Shown one piece after another: positions 22,058 to 28,672 of a stretch of 28,672 nucleotides of DNA; position 1 is the stretch's first letter; each line of letters starts with the position of its first letter. The position numbers and the translations under genes are program-made. The notes beneath the pieces were generated by a model. That model made no database searches and had not been told where the DNA came from. It saw nothing but the letters and a program-made list of their open reading frames with translations. The stretch is from Candidatus Altimarinota bacterium (GTDB lineage Bacteria > Patescibacteriota > Gracilibacteria > UBA4473), in the NCBI GenBank assembly GCA_020630245.1, contig JAHDBZ010000006.1, forward strand, positions 1,512 to 30,183, written 5' to 3'.

Positions 22058-23371
22058 CTAGGCTCTTCGACGTGATGAGAATAGCATCATCATTCCCAGT
22101 ACGAGTGCAACCGATAACGCGATCACTGTCCCAGGACCCGTTTGAGAAAGGTTAGTTGAAAAGCTAAACACAGCTCCCTGTGAGGCATTCCCACTCGTGT
22201 CGACCGTCACGAGACGGATTTGGTAATTTTGATTTGGTTGGACGTCGATCATGGTTTCTGAAACGTCTTTACCCAGAGAATATCCGTCATCCCACGCACC
22301 AAGACCCGTTCGCGTGTAGATCACCTGATCAGCAATGTCATTGTCTAGGTCCATGGCTGGGGTCCAGCTCAGCTTCACTTGATTTTTTGACTCTACGCCG
22401 GCTGTGTCTGCCTTTAGATCTTGAGCTTCAAGTGGTGCTGTCAGATCTGGAGCAGAAGATTTAGGGGCTTCGTCTTCGACGAGCACTACATCTTCGATAA
22501 TCGGTTCGTTATCAACTTCCGCAAAGAGCTCTTCGAACTCTCCAAAATCATCCTCTACTAGATCCTCTACCGGGTCTTCTATTGAGACTTCGATCGGTTC
22601 TGGCTCCGGTTCCGGTTCTGGTTCCGGCTCAGGCGTTGGCTCTGGCTCCGGTTCTGGTTCTTCGGTAATAAAGTTGGCTTGAGCGGTAAAACTCACCGTA
22701 TCAGTAATCCCAGAACTCACCGGGTTCCCGGCCAGATCTTCCACAGCTGAGGTAGCCGTAAATTCGTAATCAGATCCAGGCTGGAGTGAATCTGGCAACA
22801 CAGTAATGATCAAATTTTCCGAGTTGAAACGAATCTCTTCGATCGACACCTCGTCAAAATTGTCCTGATCTAAAATCAAAAACGAAGAAGCGTCTGTCGG
22901 CGCAATAGACTCTGACATAATTACCACAATTTCATTCGGCGAGGTATGAGTCGCTGAGATCACGCGCGGCCCCTCTGTATCGCCATTACCATCACTTGGT
23001 GCGGCTGGTTTGGCAGAGGCTTCATTAGAATAGTTAATTGACTCCATTTGATCATCATCCACAGCGGTGATTGAAAAGTAATAATCGACGCCATTGAGGA
23101 GGTTGTCGACTACAAAGGTAGTTTCGGCGGAGTTGGTAAAAATATCATCTTCGTAGCTATCATCTTCATCGATAACGGCTTCCGTACCATAATACACGCG
23201 GTAGCCAGTCACAAATCCGTCGTCTTCGGCTGCTTCCCAATTGAGCGTTACTTCGCGATTACCGGCTTCGGCCGTAAGATCGACCACATCCGATGGTGGT
23301 AATGTCTGAGCAAAAGACACAGAGAACAGTCCTAACACAGCCAACGAAACCGAAGAAATTTTAAACCACAT
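22058..23371 (-). CDS. Surface protein with two FN3 domains, an Ig-like (Big_5) domain and an LPXTG-like C-terminal signal
   Basis: 437 residues. A signal peptide (MWFKISSVSLAVLGLFSVSFA|QT) is followed by a first fibronectin III domain (about 25-120, VDLTAEAGNREVTLNWEAAEDDGFVTGYRVYYG), a Big_5-type Ig-like domain (about 130-233, GPRVISATHTSPNEIVVIMSESI), an acidic Pro-Glu repeat spacer (about 236-300), and a second FN3 domain (about 308-407). The C-terminus is LSQTGPG, a hydrophobic helix and RRRA, the same order as a sortase signal with Ser in place of Pro. It is likely a wall- or membrane-attached adhesin or spacer protein. It lies 46 bases downstream of the SLH-RlpA-CAP gene, probably the same operon. 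Confidence 0.9.
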   Translation of the reverse strand: MWFKISSVSLAVLGLFSVSFAQTLPPSDVVDLTAEAGNREVTLNWEAAEDDGFVTGYRVYYGTEAVIDEDDSYEDDIFTNSAETTFVVDNLLNGVDYYFSITAVDDDQMESINYSNEASAKPAAPSDGNGDTEGPRVISATHTSPNEIVVIMSESIAPTDASSFLILDQDNFDEVSIEEIRFNSENLIITVLPDSLQPGSDYEFTATSAVEDLAGNPVSSGITDTVSFTAQANFITEEPEPEPEPTPEPEPEPEPEPEPIEVSIEDPVEDLVEDDFGEFEELFAEVDNEPIIEDVVLVEDEAPKSSAPDLTAPLEAQDLKADTAGVESKNQVKLSWTPAMDLDNDIADQVIYTRTGLGAWDDGYSLGKDVSETMIDVQPNQNYQIRLVTVDTSGNASQGAVFSFSTNLSQTGPGTVIALSVALVLGMMMLFSSRRRA

Positions 23372-23417
23372 TAATCACAAATATAATGATATCGGATCAA
23401 TTGTACTGGTTAAAAAT

Positions 23418-25823
23418 CTATTTCGCAAAAATTTGCGTTACGTAAATATCCCCGGCGCGGTTTTTGGCTACTCCGATCCCGACTTTGGTCCAGCTAGTGC
23501 TAATTAGGTTTTGGTAGTGAGAAGCGGAATCCTCCAACCCGTTAAGAGCCAACTCGAGATTAGAGCCATAGGCTAAGTTTTCTCCAAAGCTACGGAACTC
23601 TAAACCGCGCACACGATCCTCGAGCGTCTCTCCATCCGGCGCTACATGTGAAAGGAAATTTTCATTGGCCATACGCTCAGCATAACGCTGTGCCACCGAT
23701 GCTAGTGTTGGGTCAGAAGTTAGCACCGATCTCCGAGATTCGGATCGGATTGTATTGATCCAATGTAGGATGCCCGATTTATTCTGCAACTTGATATCGG
23801 TGTAGGCTTTTTCGAGCACTGGTAAGACTTCCGTCTGACTAAAATAAATCGCACGGTTAAACAGGATTTCTCCTTTATCAGAAATGATTTCTACGATGTA
23901 TCTACCGTAAACCGATGGATCCATGGTAAACTCGAAGATTCGACCACTAACATAATCAAGCGGCAAGTCTGTAACCCCGCCACGTGGGTCAGTGATGTAC
24001 ACCTTATCGGCAATCCGAGTCCCTGTATCTAGGACCTCTATACGAAAATCAACCGGATCCAAGTTTCGGTAATAACGCTGAAAGCCTGAGAGCTTGAGGA
24101 CGCCAATTTTTTCTTCGTCAGGGAAACCGGCTAACAAGCGGTACGATATTTTAGTGATCGGTTTCCAGTTCGTAGTCTGATTCGCCCAAGCACCGTCAGT
24201 GGAAGCTGCTTGCTCTAACTCGATAACCAGATCTGAATTCGGTCCAAAGTCTCGGAAAAAATCAAAAGGAACCGAAAAGAATCCCTGCCCATATTCAAAC
24301 ACCAAGGACTTGGTCAATCCCCCCTGCGTGAAGCGTAAACGGCTAAGACGATCGCGCGCACTTGACCAGCGCACCAGCACATTTTCATCCTCTGGCACAA
24401 CTTCGAGCTCAAGGTTAGAAGCAAAACGTATCTCGGACGCCGCGAAGCGACGAATCTTTGTATCATCAACCACCTCTATTTCTCCAACTCGCGATCGTTT
24501 CTGATCATCAAACACTAGTCCCACCTGATAGATTCCCGTTTCATAGAAGGGCATAGCAACTTCAAAATTTTGCCCGGAAAGTGTCGTTTCAAAAGACTGC
24601 TGGGCTTGCGTATTTTTATTGGTCAAAAAGACAGTCGCTTTTTGCGGTCGACGCTCGTCAGTGACACGACCAGAGATCAACATTACGTGACCAGCAACGA
24701 CTTTTTGGGGAACAAAGCGACGGAGCTCTACGCCCTCGAAGAAAGTTCTGGAAAGGCTTGAAATTGATTCTGCAAACAACGGTTGGAGTGCCGGAACGTC
24801 TGCCTGCTCAGGCGCCACTTTTTCTGGCTCTCCGCCGACCGGATCACGCAGGCGATCGTGCAGTTCTGTTGGGATCTCTGGACTACGACTTTCAAGCGTT
24901 AAATTTGGGCGAATCTGTTCTGGGATCGGTAATGACTCGTCTTGTGGATCAACGAGCACCTCAAACGACACCGGAATGACACCTTTAGAAGTCGGCGCTA
25001 GTTCCGCAAAGGCTCTTTCTGAAAGATCTAGTACACGATCCTGATGATATGGTCCGCGGTCATTAATACGAACCACGATAAATTTTCCGCCTTCGTTGTA
25101 GACCTTTAACTTAGTATTAAAAGGCAGCGTACGATGAGCGGCCGTAAAGCCGTAGGGATCATAGATCTCTCCATTAGCTGTTGGTCGACCAGCAAAACCT
25201 TCATTGTAATAACTCGCTTTCCCCGAAGCACGATAGGTATAACGATTTTCGAATCCAGAAATAGCCGTCTGGTTGGCTCGAAAGATAATCTCGGCCACCT
25301 CTCCACGGTTGATATGTTCGTGCGGCAGATCTTCTTCTGGCAGAAGTCTGAATTCAGTCGCCGTATTTATGTAAGGGGCAAACCAGTCCGTCTCACTGGT
25401 TTCCACTTTGGGAATGTCAAAGCTCTCGATCAGCATTTTAAGGAACTCTGCTCGAGTGACTTTCACCTCTGGATAAAATCGACCATCCGGATATCCTTTC
25501 ACAATTCCCTGGCTCGCGGCAGTCCCAACATAAGACGAAAACCAAGCATTCGCTGGCACATCAGGAAAAGAGCTCTCGAAACCCTCGACCGGCTGCAGTC
25601 CCGCTGACAACATTAAAATTTTCAATACTTCCGCTCGGTTAATAGCCTGACGCGGACGGTAAAACTGTTCACCATTGACATCATACCCCTTCACTACATC
25701 GGCTTGGTACAGATCCACAATCGAATGAAAATAAGGATGCGTAACATCGACGTCGATGAATTGAGCCTGCGCGGTAAAAGTAAGCAGAGAACAGAGAGCA
25801 GAGAGCAGTACAAATTTTTTCAT
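23418..25823 (-). CDS. Secreted SLH x3 - RlpA (double-psi beta-barrel) - CAP domain protein
   Basis: 801 residues. A signal peptide (MKKFVLLSALCSLLTFTAQA|QF) precedes three SLH motifs (about 22-75, 86-136, 142-184) for cell-wall polymer binding. An RlpA-like barrel (about 197-292) follows: GKASYYNEGFAGRPTANGE, AAHRTLPFNTKLKV, RINDRGPY and VLDLSERAF, with the Asp residues used by lytic RlpA enzymes. A long beta-rich region (about 300-680) is not assigned. A CAP/SCP domain (about 685-801) closes it: FLSHVAPDGETLEDRV, FGENLAYG, SASHYQNLISTSWTKVGIGVA. Peptidoglycan cleavage at the surface is likely for the barrel; the CAP role is unknown. It begins 33 bases after the ndk stop on the same strand. 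Confidence 0.93.
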   Translation of the reverse strand: MKKFVLLSALCSLLTFTAQAQFIDVDVTHPYFHSIVDLYQADVVKGYDVNGEQFYRPRQAINRAEVLKILMLSAGLQPVEGFESSFPDVPANAWFSSYVGTAASQGIVKGYPDGRFYPEVKVTRAEFLKMLIESFDIPKVETSETDWFAPYINTATEFRLLPEEDLPHEHINRGEVAEIIFRANQTAISGFENRYTYRASGKASYYNEGFAGRPTANGEIYDPYGFTAAHRTLPFNTKLKVYNEGGKFIVVRINDRGPYHQDRVLDLSERAFAELAPTSKGVIPVSFEVLVDPQDESLPIPEQIRPNLTLESRSPEIPTELHDRLRDPVGGEPEKVAPEQADVPALQPLFAESISSLSRTFFEGVELRRFVPQKVVAGHVMLISGRVTDERRPQKATVFLTNKNTQAQQSFETTLSGQNFEVAMPFYETGIYQVGLVFDDQKRSRVGEIEVVDDTKIRRFAASEIRFASNLELEVVPEDENVLVRWSSARDRLSRLRFTQGGLTKSLVFEYGQGFFSVPFDFFRDFGPNSDLVIELEQAASTDGAWANQTTNWKPITKISYRLLAGFPDEEKIGVLKLSGFQRYYRNLDPVDFRIEVLDTGTRIADKVYITDPRGGVTDLPLDYVSGRIFEFTMDPSVYGRYIVEIISDKGEILFNRAIYFSQTEVLPVLEKAYTDIKLQNKSGILHWINTIRSESRRSVLTSDPTLASVAQRYAERMANENFLSHVAPDGETLEDRVRGLEFRSFGENLAYGSNLELALNGLEDSASHYQNLISTSWTKVGIGVAKNRAGDIYVTQIFAK

Positions 25824-25853
25824 TGATCAGATGGTCAGATGATCGGTTGATCG
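25782..25853. repeat. Word repeats spanning the 5' end of the SLH-RlpA-CAP gene
   Basis: GAGCAGAGAGCAG-type words (25782-25807) lie inside the signal-peptide codons, and GATCAGATGGTCAGATGATC words (25825-25853) fill the gap to ndk. The first set encodes LLSALCSLL, so repeat DNA contributes to the signal peptide. Confidence 0.5.
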
Positions 25854-25856
25854 TTG

Positions 25857-26330
25857 TTATGCGTCGCATTCAGCATAAACGTGTTTCCACTCTTCTTTAC
25901 GATAATCGAAGAGCTCGTGTGACTCAAAAAAGCGTTCGATCTCCCGCGCCGCTGTCTCTGGCGAGTCAGAACTGTGAACGAGATTTTTTTGGACTGAAAC
26001 CGAATAGTCTCCTCGAATCGTTCCAAATTCGTCTGGACTCGTACCCGAAATTCGGCGCACTAGATCCACAGCACCTTGCCCCTCGAGACAAACGGCAAAC
26101 ACGGGTGAAGAACTCATAAACTGGGCTAGTTCTTCATAAAATGGACGATCAACCACATGAGCGTAGTGCTCACGCAGGATCGCTTCTTTGAGATGCATCA
26201 TTTTGAGACCTACAATCTTGAGACCTTTTTTCTCAAAACGAGCTAATATTTGCCCAGACAATCCACGCTGGATAGCGTCAGGTTTGATGAGGATCAATGT
26301 CCGTTCTGTTTCTAGTTGTTCAGGTTTCAT
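25857..26330 (-). CDS. ndk: Nucleoside diphosphate kinase
   Basis: Transfers the gamma-phosphate between nucleoside triphosphates and diphosphates through a phosphohistidine. The 157 residues include ERTLILIKPDAIQRGLSGQIL at the N-terminus, the Kpn-loop region RISGTSPDEFGTIRGDYS, and the active-site His119 in NLVHSSDSPE (normally NIIHGSDS). It is slightly longer than the usual 140-150 residues because of a short charged N-terminus and a C-terminal tail. No Shine-Dalgarno sequence. It is flanked upstream by the ssb terminator. Confidence 0.96.
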   Translation of the reverse strand: MKPEQLETERTLILIKPDAIQRGLSGQILARFEKKGLKIVGLKMMHLKEAILREHYAHVVDRPFYEELAQFMSSSPVFAVCLEGQGAVDLVRRISGTSPDEFGTIRGDYSVSVQKNLVHSSDSPETAAREIERFFESHELFDYRKEEWKHVYAECDA

Positions 26331-26339
26331 ATGAGGGGA

Positions 26340-26379
26340 TAAAATAAATGACCCAAGAGAATCGTTTCTCCTGGGTCAT
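26340..26379 (-). terminator. Intrinsic terminator after ssb
   Basis: On the minus strand, ATGACCCAGGAGAA pairs with TTCTCTTGGGTCAT (14 positions, one mismatch) around a short loop, followed by TTATTTT. It lies 72 bases past the ssb stop and just ahead of ndk. Confidence 0.8.
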
Positions 26380-26450
26380 CATAAGCCTTAAGCCGGTTCA
26401 GGCAAGCCGCAACACTTGTCAGAGTGTAAGGTTGTTAACTTGTCAGCTAA

Positions 26451-26885
26451 TTAAAATGGCAGATCTTCCGGCGCAATTTCCGGCGCTGGTTCTGATTTGC
26501 CTTCAGATTTGGCTGGTTTTTCATCACTTGGGCTCGCGCTAAAAGCTCGATCGCCTTTTGGACTCAGAATGATCATATCTTGAGCTACGATCTCAGTACG
26601 ATAATGCTTCACGCCCCCTTCATCTTCCCAATTACGGGTCTGAAGCCGGCCTTCGAAAAAGACCTTAGTACCACGCTTGAGATATTCGGCGCAGATTTCG
26701 GCGAGTTTACCCCAGCAGACAACGTTGTGGTATTCGGCTTCGTCTTTTTTGGTTCCCGAAGAATCGGTCCAATAACGATTCGTGGCCACGCCTAACGTAC
26801 AAACCGACTGGCCGTTAGCGGTTTGTTTGAGTTCTGGGTCTCGGGTAAGGTTCCCGATGATTTGTGCTTTGTTTAGAGAATTCAT
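26451..26885 (-). CDS. ssb: Single-stranded DNA-binding protein
   Basis: Coats ssDNA during replication, repair and recombination. The 144 residues run from the ATG at 26885 (MNSLNKAQIIGNLTRDPELK); a TTG four codons upstream is less likely. The OB fold (about 1-105) shows YHNVVCWGKLAEICAEYLKRGTKVFFEGRLQTRNWEDEGG. A disordered Ser/Glu/Pro/Lys linker leads to the tip EDLPF, the conserved partner-binding motif. rpsF and rpsR, the frequent neighbours of ssb, are not here. Downstream terminator at 26340-26379. Confidence 0.96.
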   Translation of the reverse strand: MNSLNKAQIIGNLTRDPELKQTANGQSVCTLGVATNRYWTDSSGTKKDEAEYHNVVCWGKLAEICAEYLKRGTKVFFEGRLQTRNWEDEGGVKHYRTEIVAQDMIILSPKGDRAFSASPSDEKPAKSEGKSEPAPEIAPEDLPF

Positions 26886-27001
26886 CTTTGATAACAATTA
26901 AAAAGTAATAAAGCACTAAAGACCCTAAACCCGTTTTTTTGGTCTGGCAAATTTTTTTAGACAGGAAACTTCACCGGAACTTCATCTAAGCTTCACCAAA
27001 A

Positions 27002-27436
27002 TTATTGCATCTCATCTAGCAGCCCTCGTCGACGCTGATGTCGTTCACTGTCGTCAATTTCTGTACCCAGGAAAGCCATTACAATATCTAAATGGTCATC
27101 CAGTGACTGAGTTCTCTCTCCCAGACAAAGTACGTTAGCACCGTTGTGTTGGCGCGCTAACTTCGCCGCTTCTACTGAGTAACAAAGCGCCGCGCGGCAG
27201 CCAGGAACTTTATTGGCGGCCATCGAAATGCCGATACCAGAACCGCAAATGGCAATCCCCAGAGAATCACTATCATCTACCACTGCCTCGCCGATGGCCT
27301 TCCCAAAGATCGGATAATCACAGCTATCGGTCGAAGTACATCCTAAATCGGCTACTGAGTAATCGGCTTCGAGTGCCGCTTCAATTTTTTGCTTGAGGGC
27401 GTAGCCTCCGTGATCAGATGCGAGATAAATTTTCAT
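27002..27436 (-). CDS. rpiB: Ribose-5-phosphate isomerase B
   Basis: Interconverts ribose-5-phosphate and ribulose-5-phosphate in the non-oxidative pentose phosphate pathway. The 144 residues carry the RpiB/LacAB signature: MKIYLASDHGGYALKQKI (SDHGG substrate loop), DYP, GIAICGSGIGISMAANK with the catalytic Cys64, RAALCYSVEAAKLARQHNGANVLCLGER, and the C-terminal H-x-x-R (RHQRRRGLLDEM). The start is unambiguous because the SDHGG motif lies at residues 7-11. It supports a carbon metabolism that uses the pentose phosphate route. Confidence 0.96.
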   Translation of the reverse strand: MKIYLASDHGGYALKQKIEAALEADYSVADLGCTSTDSCDYPIFGKAIGEAVVDDSDSLGIAICGSGIGISMAANKVPGCRAALCYSVEAAKLARQHNGANVLCLGERTQSLDDHLDIVMAFLGTEIDDSERHQRRRGLLDEMQ

Positions 27437-27489
27437 CGCTCAAATAATAAATAAATCTCCAGCTTGGCAAACACAAAAAATCCAAAAAA

Positions 27490-28647
27490 CTAAGAACTTC
27501 TCAGCTTCTCATCTACAAACTTCCCTAATTTTTCCTGAAATATTTTTTGATCAAATTGGGTTGCACGAGCTCTTACGTTTTCTGAACTAAATTTCTTGCC
27601 CGCCCCCTGGCGTGGTGGTTCATAATTTTCAAATTCATCAATCGCACTCTGTAGAGAACGCACTGTCGGTTCATCAAAGAACAAACCTGCGTCCTCGGTA
27701 ACCGATTCTAAAGCCCCACCTTTTCCGAGCGCAATCACCGGGGTACCAGCGGCCATAGCTTCGACAGGCGTGAGGCCAAAATCTTCTTCAGCTGGAAACA
27801 AAAATGCTTTTGCCCCAGCGTATAAATCGGCCAGATCCGCGTAGTCTACGAACCCAAGAAACTCAATGTTTTTAGCCCCATTTGCTAATTTTTTACATTT
27901 TTCTAATTCTGGTCCGACACCACCAAGCTTTAACGGCAGGCCGTTTTTGACAAAGGTCTTGACCAATAGATCAAAGTTTTTGTAGGGAATGAAGCGCCCG
28001 AGAGCGAGGTAATAGTTTTTGGTTAATTGTTGATAGTTAGTAGTTTCAAAAGGCGTTGTGTCGATACAGGGATGGATCGTCGTCGCGGTTCGGCCGTAAT
28101 ACTTCTGGATCCGTTTGTCAATGTAGTCAGAATTGCTAATGAAATGATCCACCGCTTTCGCAGCTTGTTGGTCTTTCTGCGTCAGATACGCAATGAGCAG
28201 GGGAAACACAACCTTCGCTGGTTTCAGCCACCAGGGCAATGGATAGTTTTTGATGTAATCATCCTTAGCGTGGTAGAGGTAGCGCGTTGGCGAATGACAA
28301 TAGCAAATGTGAATCTGATCTGTTCGTGTTTTTTTAATCGATTTAGAAAAAGCCGAACTCGAACTAATGATCACGTCGAATTCTGACAGATCGAGTGAGG
28401 CAAACGCCTGCGGAAAAAACGGCAGCAAAAACTGATGTTTCCGGCGCAACTTCGCAGGTAAACGCTGTAGCCAGCTCGTACGGATGTCGGCATTTGCTAA
28501 ATCCGGCACACTGCCGGGGTTGTGCACTGAGGTGTAAATCGGCGCCCCTGGAAACAAGCGATGCATTGCTACGATCACCCGCTCGGCTCCACCTTGATTG
28601 GTGAGCCAGTCAGCGATAATGCAGATTTTTTTACCAGATAGATCCAT
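27490..28647 (-). CDS. GT4-family glycosyltransferase
   Basis: Retaining GT-B glycosyltransferase of 385 residues, likely acting in surface polysaccharide synthesis. The N-terminal fold has KKICIIADWLTNQGGAERVIVAM (acceptor-side GGAE motif) and CYCHSPTRYLYH. The C-terminal donor domain has YYLALGRFIPYKNFDLLV and the E-x7-E loop EEDFGLTPVEAMAAGTPVIAL. No membrane helix or signal peptide; a peripheral membrane enzyme is expected. The segment TTNYQQLTKNYY (about residues 205-216), between the two domains, is encoded by word-repeat DNA (28016-28050) of the kind seen in intergenic gaps. Complete at both ends. Confidence 0.93.
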   Translation of the reverse strand: MDLSGKKICIIADWLTNQGGAERVIVAMHRLFPGAPIYTSVHNPGSVPDLANADIRTSWLQRLPAKLRRKHQFLLPFFPQAFASLDLSEFDVIISSSSAFSKSIKKTRTDQIHICYCHSPTRYLYHAKDDYIKNYPLPWWLKPAKVVFPLLIAYLTQKDQQAAKAVDHFISNSDYIDKRIQKYYGRTATTIHPCIDTTPFETTNYQQLTKNYYLALGRFIPYKNFDLLVKTFVKNGLPLKLGGVGPELEKCKKLANGAKNIEFLGFVDYADLADLYAGAKAFLFPAEEDFGLTPVEAMAAGTPVIALGKGGALESVTEDAGLFFDEPTVRSLQSAIDEFENYEPPRQGAGKKFSSENVRARATQFDQKIFQEKLGKFVDEKLRSS

Positions 28648-28672
28648 ACAAATGCAGTGTAACTGAAATATG

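Noticed and set aside
26348..26542. Small plus-strand frame at the ssb-ndk gap
   Set aside because: It begins in the ssb terminator hairpin and runs antisense into ssb.

Overview
The window looks like part of a small streamlined bacterial genome, most likely a member of the Candidate Phyla Radiation (Patescibacteria). This assignment is inference. It rests on an avd-like four-helix-bundle gene cassette, large surface proteins combining SLH, M23, RlpA and CAP modules, very short intergenic gaps, compact housekeeping genes and low-complexity 'word' repeats at gene borders. The genetic code looks standard, because TGA is a normal stop at 13538-13540. Almost no gene has a recognisable Shine-Dalgarno sequence, and several promoters sit so close to the start codon that the mRNAs would be nearly leaderless.

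Layout. 3-1415: 3' part of dnaX. 1517-2036: two tiny related membrane proteins, each with its own promoter and terminator. 2163-4337: the transcription/translation block secE-nusG-rplK-rplA, followed not by rplJ-rplL but by an LtrA-family membrane protein (4342-5472). 5479-5874: convergent DUF559 nuclease-like gene. 6072-8508: dnaK on the minus strand, preceded by a four-helix-bundle gene that lies between imperfect inverted repeats and direct repeats. Upstream of both is a sigma70-type promoter covered by a CIRCE-like HrcA operator, with a second CIRCE-like element just beyond. 8555-9547: on the other side of these operators, a divergent gene for a pore-less voltage-sensor domain fused to a bacterial PH-like domain.

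9601-9677: tRNA-Arg(TCG) with terminator, then a hairpin-rich non-coding tract. 9943-13119: cell-envelope genes (M23 peptidase with three SLH motifs; a secreted single-pass membrane protein). 13208-16472: a four-gene operon of three unrecognised proteins and a divergent phosphofructokinase, convergent with a divergent GAPDH (16517-17578) across a perfect bidirectional terminator. 17648-19779: secreted SNase-type lipoprotein and a divergent MFS transporter. 19873-21156: two convergent unrecognised genes, more AT-rich by eye.

21243-28647 is all minus strand: RsuA/RluB-type pseudouridine synthase, an FN3/Ig-like surface protein with an LPXTG-like tail, an SLH-RlpA-CAP surface protein, ndk, ssb, rpiB and a GT4 glycosyltransferase.

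The most notable items are the CIRCE-controlled dnaK unit interrupted by a mobile-looking four-helix-bundle cassette, the voltage-sensor/PH fusion facing it, the SLH-RlpA-CAP architecture, the twin mini membrane proteins, and the uncharacterised operon ending in an atypical phosphofructokinase. No CRISPR array, transposase, prophage gene or rRNA is visible.
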